The notes beneath the pieces are model-generated. The model ran no database searches. It saw nothing but the letters and a program-made list of their open reading frames with translations, and had not been told where the DNA came from. DNA of 64,000 nucleotides, from contig NZ_FNFZ01000011.1 of assembly GCF_900101015.1 (NCBI RefSeq), positions 1-64,000 on the forward strand. The letters are read 5' to 3'. The first letter of the stretch is position 1; each line of letters opens with the position of its first letter. Shown here piece after piece: positions 45,889 to 53,157 of this stretch. Made by a program: the position numbers and the translations under genes. The DNA comes from Sarcina sp. DSM 11001 (GTDB lineage: Bacteria; Bacillota; Clostridia; Lachnospirales; Lachnospiraceae).

Positions 45889-45921
45889 CGCTTCACTTCT
45901 TCAGAGGTGGAGCGTTTTTTT
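45889..45921 (+). terminator. Terminator after the peptide gene
   Basis: CGCTTCACTTC pairs with GAGGTGGAGCG (two G-T pairs) across a TTCA loop and is followed by seven T. Confidence 0.88.
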
Positions 45922-45945
45922 AGAATTAACCTGACAGGACTGTTT

Positions 45946-46004
45946 TTATTCTTCATTGCGCAACACCCGTGACTTCATTCGTGGGATATGCGCGCAAAAA
46001 AGGT
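45946..46004 (+). mobile_element. Palindromic ~62-bp element, copy B
   Basis: TTATTCTTCATTGCG then CACCCGTGACTTCATTCGTG match copy A with several substitutions. Copy C follows directly in the same orientation. Confidence 0.6.
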
Positions 46005-46065
46005 TATTCGCTTCATCGTGTAATACCCGTGTCTTCAGACATGGGATACGTGCAAAAAGGGAAAC
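46004..46065 (+). mobile_element. Palindromic ~62-bp element, copy C
   Basis: ACCCGTGTCTTCAGACATGG is the hairpin core. The flanks TTCATCGTGTAAT and GGGAAAC match copy A closely. It lies 83 bp before the NifD-like start. Confidence 0.62.
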
Positions 46066-46148
46066 TTATGACATGAAAGCAGACCGGAATGTAAAAAAGT
46101 ACCTGACGTTTGCAGAACAGAATTAAAAAGTATGCCAGGGGTGTAGAT

Positions 46149-47591
46149 ATGCTTCAGAGAATATTGCCGCAGGAACAGGATCGCCGGGGGGATTGTCCGG
46201 CCACTCTTACATCGGGAAAAAGGGGCTGTGCTTCGGCGGAGGATGTCGGAGCGGCTGTCCGGATCCGTGATGCTTCTTTTCCGGAACCCTTTGCCAGGGG
46301 ACTGGAATTCAACGCTCCCGTTCACGGAGCCTGGAACATCGTCCATGTGGGTATGCAGGTGCCCGAATGCCATCAGATTTATGTCTGCGCGGACAACTGC
46401 ATGCGGGGTGTCGTCCTGACAGCGGCGGAAATGGATGCGGCAGACCGTTTTTCCTGTGTACTTCTGGAGGAAGAAGACCTCTATGAGGGAAGTCTGGAGA
46501 CAGTCACGATTGAGGGGGTGGCGGATGCGATCCGGCGCCTGCCCTACCGTCCGAGAGCGGTGGCGGTCTTTCTCGTCTGTCTCCACCATTTTGTGGGGAC
46601 GGATGCCGCCTATGTCTACAGTTCTCTGGAAAAACAGTTTCCCGACATAGATTTCATGCGGTGCTGGATGGATCCGGTCATGAGAAGGAGCGGCCTCTCG
46701 CCGGAACAGAAACTGAAGGAGTCCATGTTCCGTCCGATCCGGCCTTTGCCGCCGGAACGGAGGATCGTCTGTGATCTCGGAGACAACCAGCCGCTCGATC
46801 CTGAGAGCGAGCTTTCGCTGGCCATCCGGGAAGCGGGGTTTACCTTATTTCAGCTTCAGGACTGCAAGACCTATGACGATTATCTGCGGATGGGCGCTGC
46901 AGACCTTTTTATCACGCGCAGCCCGTCCGGGATCCACGGCGTCATGCAGCTGGCAAAGCGTCTGGGCAGGCTCTTTCTCTATCTGCCCCCTGCCTGCGGG
47001 GAAGAGGAGATCAATGCGGAACTGGCAGCCCTCAGGGAGGTGCTGGCGGGTATACGGCCAGAATGCGCACGATCAGGGGATATGCGATCAGGAAGCATAC
47101 GGCTTGAGGATGGAAAGGAGCCGTTCAGGAGATCCCGTGAGGCACTTGCCCGTGTCCTGTCGCTGATCGGTGACACAGAGATGACCATCGACCACTTTGC
47201 GACACCCCGTCCGCTGAGTCTGGCCAGGCTCCTTCTGGAGAGCGGATTCCATGTGACCCGCGTCTACCTGGACGCCGTGGCACAGGAGGAAAAGGATGAC
47301 TTTGACTGGCTCAGGGACAGGTTTCCGGACCTGATCCTCAATGCGACGGTCCACCCCGGGATGCGTGTCCTGCACAAAAGAGAAAATGAGGGACATATGC
47401 TGGCGATCGGACCCAAGGCGGCCTGGTTCGGCGGCACTGCCCATTTCGTCAATCTTGTGGAATGCGGAGGACTCTGGGGCTTTACCGGGATCGAGAAGCT
47501 GGCTGCGCAGATGGAGGATGCTTTCTTACATGAAAAAGATACCCGGAAGCTGGTGCCCCGCAAGGGCTTCGGGTGCACCTGTGTGCTGTGA
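46149..47591 (+). CDS. NifD-like nitrogenase-superfamily protein, system 2
   Basis: A 480-residue member of the nitrogenase component 1 family. HGAWNIVHVGMQVPECHQIY corresponds to the NifD/BchN segment with HGPxGC. Cys74, Cys80 and Cys84 (ECHQIYVCADNCMRG) and Cys144 (FLVCLHHFVGTD) are candidate ligands of an inter-subunit Fe-S cluster. The region where NifD has its FeMo-cofactor Cys reads ITRSPSGIHGVMQLAKRLG, with no Cys. The C-terminus (VECGGLWGFTGIEKLAAQME) keeps the D-subunit fold but not the NifD His context. CCAGGGG sits 7 nt before ATG 46149. The gene is bracketed by inverted hairpin elements. Confidence 0.83.
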   Translation: MLQRILPQEQDRRGDCPATLTSGKRGCASAEDVGAAVRIRDASFPEPFARGLEFNAPVHGAWNIVHVGMQVPECHQIYVCADNCMRGVVLTAAEMDAADRFSCVLLEEEDLYEGSLETVTIEGVADAIRRLPYRPRAVAVFLVCLHHFVGTDAAYVYSSLEKQFPDIDFMRCWMDPVMRRSGLSPEQKLKESMFRPIRPLPPERRIVCDLGDNQPLDPESELSLAIREAGFTLFQLQDCKTYDDYLRMGAADLFITRSPSGIHGVMQLAKRLGRLFLYLPPACGEEEINAELAALREVLAGIRPECARSGDMRSGSIRLEDGKEPFRRSREALARVLSLIGDTEMTIDHFATPRPLSLARLLLESGFHVTRVYLDAVAQEEKDDFDWLRDRFPDLILNATVHPGMRVLHKRENEGHMLAIGPKAAWFGGTAHFVNLVECGGLWGFTGIEKLAAQMEDAFLHEKDTRKLVPRKGFGCTCVL

Positions 47592-47610
47592 TCGATAGCG
47601 GGATGAAGCA

Positions 47611-47674
47611 AGTTTCCTTTTTTGCGCGCGTATCCCACGACTGAAGTCATGGGATACGCGTGATGAAGAATAAA
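47611..47674 (-). mobile_element. Palindromic ~62-bp element, copy D (inverted)
   Basis: On the minus strand this reads TTATTCTTCATCACGCG, then the core CCCATGACTTCAGTCGTGGG, then AAGGAAAC, the same order as copies A-C. It starts 19 bp after the NifD-like stop, so copies B/C and D form inverted repeats around that gene. On the + strand its end merges into three 15-bp GATGAAGAATAAAT repeats (47661-47702). Confidence 0.65.
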
Positions 47675-47732
47675 TGATGAAGAATAAATGATGAAGAGTA
47701 AATTTAGAACCGAGACAACAGGGTGAAAAAAT

Positions 47733-49277
47733 ATGCGACAGGTTTTCAGAAAAATACCGGTTTATACCGGTGACGTCTCCGGCGTCTGCAGCGCGCTTTT
47801 TGAACTGGGAGGCATGGTCGTCATGCATGATCCCTCCGGCTGTAATTCGACCTATAATACGCATGATGAAATTCGCTGGTATGATCACGACAGCCTGATC
47901 TTTCTTTCCGGGCTGGACGAGATGGATGCCATCATGGGAAGTGATGACCGTCTGATCCATGATATTGCAGAGGCGGCCCGTATTTACTCGCCGGAGTTTA
48001 TAGCGGTCGCGAATTCGCCGATCCCCTACATCACAGGAATGGATTTTGAGGCGGTCTGCCGCGCAGTTGAGCAGGAAACGGGCATCCCGTCCTTTTATAT
48101 TTCTACAAACGGGATGCACGATTACGTCCACGGAGCCGGCCTCGCGCTGCTGCGCGTCGCCGAGCGTTTTACTGCACCTGGAAGGCAGGAAACAGAGCAG
48201 GATCCTGGACTTAGTGCATCCGCGGAATTCATGAAATCCATGAAACCTATGAAAGCACATCGGATCACCTGCAATCTCCTGGGGGTGACTCCGCTGGATT
48301 TTACGAATCCATCTACCTTGCCCAGTCTCTATTCAAAATTTTCCGAGGCCGGTGCGGACATCCTTTCCTGCTGGGCAATGGCCTGCAGGCCGGGGAATGA
48401 AGATAAGTGCAATGTGGAGGAAGACGACCTCAATTCGGGAGAGGACAATCCGCTCAGGGAAGAGGTTAGACTCAATATCTGGGAGGACGATCAGCTCAGG
48501 AATGAAGACAGCCGCCCGGTGGACGGTAACTTGGAAGCTGCAGTGAATTCCCGGCATAGTCTGCTGGAACAGATCTCGGTCAGTTCTCAGGCAGATGTGA
48601 ATATCCTCCTGTCTTCCGTTGGTTTTCCTGCCGCAGAGTATATGTATAAAAAATACGGTATTCCTTTCGTGGCAGGTATACCTGCCCGGGGAGTGGAAAA
48701 ACTGTTTTTTGAAGCGGTGCGCAGGGCCGTACAGACTGGACAGAGCCAGTATCCTTTCCGGCAGCGGACGGAGATCACCGGATGCCGGATGTCTGCTGAA
48801 ATGGGCTTTGCAGAAACATCCGCAGAAAAGAAGGAAGAATCTGTATATTGCTTCATTGGAGAGCCTGTCATCATGTCGTCTCTGGCAGCGCAGACAGCCG
48901 CTTTGACCGGGAGCAGGACATATGTTTTTGGCGCGACGGAGGGAGCAGCTGCTTTTCTGGGAGATACGGACTCTCCCCTGGGCGGGGAGGAGGAGATCCA
49001 GGCTGCCCTGGAGCATCTGATGGAAAACGGCTGTGCATTGAAAGTCGTCGCGGATCCCTGCTATGGCGACGTACTGCCAGAGGGCTGCGGCCTGATCCGC
49101 CTTCCTCACCTCGCGTTTTCCGGGCGGATCTTCCTCGATGAGATCCCGGATCTGATGAGTATGGATATTGCAGGACTGGGTGCAGAAACGCGGAAAAAAT
49201 CAGACACAACGAATGTGATCCCCGGGAAAGAGGGACTGTCTGTAAAAACGCGGAAAAATCAGGACAGATTGTATTGA
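47733..49277 (+). CDS. NifK-like nitrogenase-superfamily protein, system 2
   Basis: A 514-residue K-type subunit, clearly homologous to the C-terminal half of the 919-residue fusion protein. It has VYTGDVSGVCSALFELGGMV and HDPSGCNSTYN (Cys17, Cys37), FLSGLDEMDAIMGSDDRLIH and NSPIPYITGMDFEAVCRAVE. Where NifK has a cluster cysteine before the GDD region, this protein has Pro, so its cluster must be simpler than a P-cluster. An acidic insertion (about residues 228-270), itself made of repeated DNA, interrupts the middle. It should pair with the D-like protein just upstream. AGGGTG precedes the ATG. Confidence 0.83.
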   Translation: MRQVFRKIPVYTGDVSGVCSALFELGGMVVMHDPSGCNSTYNTHDEIRWYDHDSLIFLSGLDEMDAIMGSDDRLIHDIAEAARIYSPEFIAVANSPIPYITGMDFEAVCRAVEQETGIPSFYISTNGMHDYVHGAGLALLRVAERFTAPGRQETEQDPGLSASAEFMKSMKPMKAHRITCNLLGVTPLDFTNPSTLPSLYSKFSEAGADILSCWAMACRPGNEDKCNVEEDDLNSGEDNPLREEVRLNIWEDDQLRNEDSRPVDGNLEAAVNSRHSLLEQISVSSQADVNILLSSVGFPAAEYMYKKYGIPFVAGIPARGVEKLFFEAVRRAVQTGQSQYPFRQRTEITGCRMSAEMGFAETSAEKKEESVYCFIGEPVIMSSLAAQTAALTGSRTYVFGATEGAAAFLGDTDSPLGGEEEIQAALEHLMENGCALKVVADPCYGDVLPEGCGLIRLPHLAFSGRIFLDEIPDLMSMDIAGLGAETRKKSDTTNVIPGKEGLSVKTRKNQDRLY

Positions 49278-49355
49278 TAAGTAAACCGGTTTAAGAACAA
49301 AAAAGGTTCCAACTATTAATTAGAAATTTGTTAAAAAGGAATAAGGAGTATTTGG

Positions 49356-49571
49356 ATGGCAGCAAAACGATATGCCGAAGTAGACCAATACCGATGTGTT
49401 TCCTGCGGTGCATGTACCCATGACTGTCCGAAAGAAGCGATCTCTGTGTGGAAGGGCTGTTATGCTGTTGTGGACCGCAGTCTCTGTATCGGCTGCGGGC
49501 GGTGTGAGAAAGTGTGTCCTGCCGGCAGCATTACCATTATCACCATAACGAAAGGTTTGATTAATGAATAA
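49356..49571 (+). CDS. 2[4Fe-4S] ferredoxin
   Basis: A 71-residue ferredoxin with two full motifs: CVSCGACTHDCP and CIGCGRCEKVCP. A short basic N-terminus and a hydrophobic C-terminal strand complete it. AAGGAGTATTTGG precedes the ATG. Its end overlaps the start of the NapH-like gene by 8 bp, which implies translational coupling. It is a good candidate for the electron donor to NifH-like 2 or for a soluble partner of the membrane protein. Confidence 0.95.
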   Translation: MAAKRYAEVDQYRCVSCGACTHDCPKEAISVWKGCYAVVDRSLCIGCGRCEKVCPAGSITIITITKGLINE

Positions 49572-50235
49572 ACAGAAGCATTGGTATGACTATTTCTGGA
49601 TCTGGACCATTGTGTATTTTGTCCTGGGCTTTTTTAACATTCTGTTTGCCTGGCTCGGTATGTTTGACTTTATGGTTCCTCTTCTTTTTGCCATATTCGG
49701 AGGCAACAAGTTTTTCTGCAACCATATGTGCGGAAGGAGCCAGCTGTTGACAGTTATCCCGCAGATCCCGCAGCAGATCCACAAGTCGAGAGTGAAAAAA
49801 TGGAAGGAGAAGGGTGGAAAAGGGGAAATGCCCAGGCAGCGGTTCAGCCTGTGCCGGAATAAACCGACGCCGGCATGGATGCCCTCAAAGGCTTTTCGCT
49901 ATGGATTCCTTATTTTCTTCCTGACCATGTTCGGGAATATTGTTTATCAGACATGGAGAGTATTTGGCGGCGCAACACTCAGACAATCCATCAAACTGTT
50001 CTGGACATTCCGCGTGCCGTGGGGATGGGCCTATACAGCCGGGAGCGCGCCGGACTGGGCTGCGCAGTACGCTTTCGGCTTTTACAGCCTCATGCTTACA
50101 TCAGCGCTGATCGGACTGATCCTGATGGTTCTGTTCAAACCGAGAACATGGTGCAGCTTCTGCCCGATGGGGACCATGACACAGCTGATCTGCCGCCTGC
50201 GGCATCGCGGGGAGAGTCCTGAATCCAACGGATAA
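49564..50235 (+). CDS. NapH-like membrane 4Fe-4S protein
   Basis: A 223-residue membrane protein with about four hydrophobic segments (WIWTIVYFVLGFFNILFAWL; YGFLIFFLTMFGNIVYQTW; ALIGLILMVLFKP). Two cysteine motifs, FFCNHMCGRSQLL and WCSFCPMGTMTQL, match the CxxxCP-type sites of the NapH/NosR/RnfB-related family, which carry electrons between the quinone or membrane pool and periplasmic or cytoplasmic partners. The usual C-terminal pair of 4Fe-4S ferredoxin motifs is missing; the separate ferredoxin gene just upstream may supply it. The function here is inferred from context as an electron conduit for system 2. Confidence 0.8.
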   Translation: MNKQKHWYDYFWIWTIVYFVLGFFNILFAWLGMFDFMVPLLFAIFGGNKFFCNHMCGRSQLLTVIPQIPQQIHKSRVKKWKEKGGKGEMPRQRFSLCRNKPTPAWMPSKAFRYGFLIFFLTMFGNIVYQTWRVFGGATLRQSIKLFWTFRVPWGWAYTAGSAPDWAAQYAFGFYSLMLTSALIGLILMVLFKPRTWCSFCPMGTMTQLICRLRHRGESPESNG

Positions 50236-50510
50236 AGTATAAAAAGTATAAAAAAGTATAAAGCGATAAAGTATAAACCCTTACACAGAACCTTGTGGTT
50301 TCCATGAATCTGATTCTGGTGTATCATTAAAAAAATGCGTTTATAATGCGTTAATTAAAGCATCAGAAGAGAATCAGAAAAGTCTCAGAAAGAATCAGAA
50401 GAGTTTCGGAAAGAATCAGAAAAGTTTCAGAAAGAATCAGAAGAGCATCAGGATACAATAGAAGAGTATCAGAAGTCGTCAGAAGGGCATCAGCAGGAGA
50501 GGGATCAGCC
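50233..50510 (+). repeat. Tandem repeats between NapH-like and FAH genes
   Basis: GATAAAGTATAAAA units starting at the NapH-like stop occupy 50231-50277. Then 17-21-bp units such as AAGAATCAGAAGAGTTTC repeat from about 50365 to 50500. No ORF, and no clear promoter. A GGAGG tract (about 50528) may pair with CCTCC (about 50552) just upstream of the next gene. Confidence 0.7.
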
Positions 50511-50565
50511 TCTCTTTCAAAGGAGAAAGGAGGAGTGGGGCGGCATTGCCGGGCCTCCAGGAAAA

Positions 50566-51603
50566 ATGAGATTTGTCACGTTTCAGAGGGTGATTAAAAA
50601 TGGCGCCGGTGCGGACGCAGTCAATCCGGTTCTGGAATACGGTACTCCCGTGAGTTCGCAGGACGGCAGCGTGATCAGGCCGGTACAGCTGCAGGTAATG
50701 GAGGAAGTGGGACTTATGTCTGCGGATGGGACACGGATCCTCCCCCTTGCCAGGACAGCTTTTTCTTTTCCGGACATGAATACTCTGATCGCGGAGTCGA
50801 CACCGGAGATACTGCAGGAGCTTGGGAAGATCGCTGCGGCCCTGGAGATCTTTGTCAACCGTGATCCAGGCTCTTCAGGTCCTGAGGGAGAGGATCCCAC
50901 GCTCCGGGTCGGGGATGATGCCAGGATCCTGTCGCCGATCCCCTGCCCCCTGCAGGATGTGATCTGCCTTGGACTCAATTATACTGAACACGCGGAGGAG
51001 GCAGCCGCTTATTCCAGCGAAGCTTTTACTTCAAAAGACCGGTACCCAGTCTATTTCTCCAAACGTGTCTTCAGATCGCCCGGAGACGGGGACCCCATAC
51101 CTGCCTACGAGGGACTGGTCGACTCCCTTGACTATGAGGCGGAGCTGGCGGTCATTATCGGCAGGGACATCAAGGGTGTGGCTCCGGAGGAAGTGCCCGG
51201 CTGCATTTTCGGATATACGATCCTGAACGATGTTTCCGCCCGCAATCTCCAGACCCGGCACACCCAGTGGTATCTGGGCAAGAGCCTCGACGGTTATACG
51301 CCCATGGGCCCCTGCATCGTGACAGCGGACGAGTTCTCCTACCCGCCGAAGCTCAGGATCAGCAGTACGGTGAACGGAGAGCTGCGCCAGAACAGTACAA
51401 CAGATATGCTAATCTTCGGTCTGGACCGCATCATCTCCGAACTGAGCGCCGGCATGACGCTGCGCGCGGGGACGATCATCTCGACCGGAACACCCAAAGG
51501 TGTCGGTATGGGCTTTGACCCGCCCAGGTTCTTGAAAAAGGGCGATACGGTCACCTGCGCGATCGAGGGAATCGGGACCCTGACAAACGGGATCGGCGAT
51601 TAA
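50566..51603 (+). CDS. Fumarylacetoacetate hydrolase family protein
   Basis: A metal-dependent hydrolase/decarboxylase/isomerase-type enzyme. The core has CLGLNYTEHAEEA, PVYFSKRV, DYEAELAVIIGRDIKGV, GYTILNDVSARNLQTRHTQW and STGTPKGVGMG, which include the Glu and Asp metal ligands. The family covers oxaloacetate decarboxylase, acylpyruvase and catabolic hydratases, so the substrate is not fixed. Length is 345 residues with a full N-terminal domain. The start follows CCAGGAAAA. Its link with the nitrogenase-like genes is positional only. Confidence 0.9.
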   Translation: MRFVTFQRVIKNGAGADAVNPVLEYGTPVSSQDGSVIRPVQLQVMEEVGLMSADGTRILPLARTAFSFPDMNTLIAESTPEILQELGKIAAALEIFVNRDPGSSGPEGEDPTLRVGDDARILSPIPCPLQDVICLGLNYTEHAEEAAAYSSEAFTSKDRYPVYFSKRVFRSPGDGDPIPAYEGLVDSLDYEAELAVIIGRDIKGVAPEEVPGCIFGYTILNDVSARNLQTRHTQWYLGKSLDGYTPMGPCIVTADEFSYPPKLRISSTVNGELRQNSTTDMLIFGLDRIISELSAGMTLRAGTIISTGTPKGVGMGFDPPRFLKKGDTVTCAIEGIGTLTNGIGD

Positions 51604-51826
51604 AAATCATAATCTCTGACTCTGTAAACCAGTGTCGGCTCTTCCGCATCTGGTAGTGACTTTATCATCAGGAATCACTAATTCTGGGAAAGATAACTGC
51701 AAAACACTGCTGTTTGCGGAAGAACCCCAGTGTCTCACCCGCCTTATAGAAATCAGTCGTAAATGAAGCCGTCTGAGCGGAATAGCGGTGGGCTGAAATA
51801 CAGCGGGCTGGAATGGAGAATAAAAA
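51604..51826 (+). other. Gap upstream of hydF
   Basis: No gene. A long-range pair TTCCGCA (about 51639) and TGCGGAA (about 51716) is accompanied by a direct repeat CCAGTGTC, and GCGGTGGGCTG/GCGGGCTGG repeats precede the hydF ribosome site. Confidence 0.4.
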
Positions 51827-53074
51827 ATGAGTCTGAATGATACTCCTTCGGGAGAACGGATCCATATCGGTTTTTTCGGCCGGAGGAACGCTGGAAAATC
51901 CAGTGTGGTCAATGCTGTCACCGGCCAGGATCTGGCGGTGGTCTCCCAGGTGGAGGGCACTACGACCGATCCGGTCAAAAAAGCGATGGAGCTCCTCCCG
52001 TTGGGGCCTGTAGTCATTATCGACACACCGGGATTTGATGACGAAGGAGCCCTGGGTGAGCTGCGGGTAAAGAAAACACGACAGATCCTGGCTCAGACCG
52101 ATATTGCAGTTCTTGTGATCGACAGCCAGCGGGGCCGGTGCGCCTGTGACGAGGAGCTGGTGGGGCTTTTTAAAGAGAGAAAGATCCCTTATGTCCTTGC
52201 CTGGAACAAATCCGACCTGGCTGGAAAGAAGGCCGGGGAAAAAGAGGAGGAGAACACTGCTTCAGCAGGGCTGAAGACCTGTTCGATCCGGGTCAGCGCG
52301 TTGACCGGGGAGGGGATCTATGCCCTCAAGGAAAAAATCGGAGAACTCTACCGCGCCTGGAAGGCGGAGCAGGGGGAAGAGAGGAAGCTGGTCTCAGACC
52401 TTCTTACAAAAGGAGACCAGGTCATCCTGGTTATTCCCATTGACAAAGCAGCTCCCAAGGGAAGGCTCATCCTTCCGCAGCAGCAGGTGATCCGTGATCT
52501 TCTGGACGCCCGTTGTACCGCGGTCTGCATACAGGAGGACAATGTAAAAGCGACGCTGGAGAGTATGCGGAAGCCGCCGGCGATGGTCATTACCGACTCT
52601 CAGGTCTTTGCCAGGGTTCAGGAAGACGTTCCGGAAGAGGTGCCGCTGACTTCTTTTTCCATCCTGATGGCCCGCTACAAGGGCTTTTTGTCAACTGCAG
52701 TGAAGGGAGCCGCCCAGATCGACCATCTGCAGGATGGAGACAGGGTCCTCATCGCGGAGGGATGCACCCATCACCGCCAGTGCGACGACATCGGGACGGT
52801 CAAGATCCCCCGCTGGCTCCGCACCCGCACCGGAAAAGACATCCTGATCGAGACAGCGTCAGGGACAGGATTCCCGGAGGACCTGACTCCTTTTGCACTG
52901 GTCATTCACTGCGGAGGCTGCATGCTCAACGAACGTGAGATGCAAAACCGTATCGGCCGCGCCAGGGTCCAGAATGTGCCCGTGACTAATTACGGCACAG
53001 CCATTGCCTATATGAACGGGATCCTGAAGAGAAGCGTGGAGATGTTCCCGGATCTGGCAGAGATGCTCAGCTGA
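51827..53074 (+). CDS. hydF: [FeFe]-hydrogenase maturation GTPase HydF
   Basis: HydF is the scaffold that carries the 2Fe subcluster made with HydE and HydG and delivers it to HydA. The G domain has GRRNAGKSSVVNAV, VEGTTTDPV, DTPGFDDEG and AWNKSDLAG. The C-terminal cluster-binding part has EGCTHHRQCDDIGTVKIPRW and HCGGCMLNEREM, the CxH-...-HCGGC ligand set. It is 415 residues, normal. hydE, hydG and hydA are not in the window. GGAGAATAAAAA precedes the ATG. Confidence 0.96.
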   Translation: MSLNDTPSGERIHIGFFGRRNAGKSSVVNAVTGQDLAVVSQVEGTTTDPVKKAMELLPLGPVVIIDTPGFDDEGALGELRVKKTRQILAQTDIAVLVIDSQRGRCACDEELVGLFKERKIPYVLAWNKSDLAGKKAGEKEEENTASAGLKTCSIRVSALTGEGIYALKEKIGELYRAWKAEQGEERKLVSDLLTKGDQVILVIPIDKAAPKGRLILPQQQVIRDLLDARCTAVCIQEDNVKATLESMRKPPAMVITDSQVFARVQEDVPEEVPLTSFSILMARYKGFLSTAVKGAAQIDHLQDGDRVLIAEGCTHHRQCDDIGTVKIPRWLRTRTGKDILIETASGTGFPEDLTPFALVIHCGGCMLNEREMQNRIGRARVQNVPVTNYGTAIAYMNGILKRSVEMFPDLAEMLS

Positions 53075-53157
53075 ATCATGCTGGATAGAAACGATAGAAA
53101 CGTACTGAATAGAAAATACACTGGACAGAAATCACTCTGGATAAAAAGGAACAGAAA

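Larger units (their letters stand above)
45730..46148 (+). other. Gap between peptide gene and NifD-like gene
   Basis: This gap contains a perfect 17-bp palindrome (AAGGGTAC-A-GTACCCTT, 45816-45832), the peptide-gene terminator (45889-45921) and two head-to-tail copies of the hairpin element (45946-46065). No ORF. Any transcript for the D-like gene must start after the terminator or read through it. Confidence 0.6.

Noticed and set aside
27563-50235. A functional nitrogen-fixation (nif) cluster
   Set aside because: There are no nifB, nifE, nifN, nifV or Mo-uptake genes, and the D-like proteins lack the FeMo-cofactor Cys motif.
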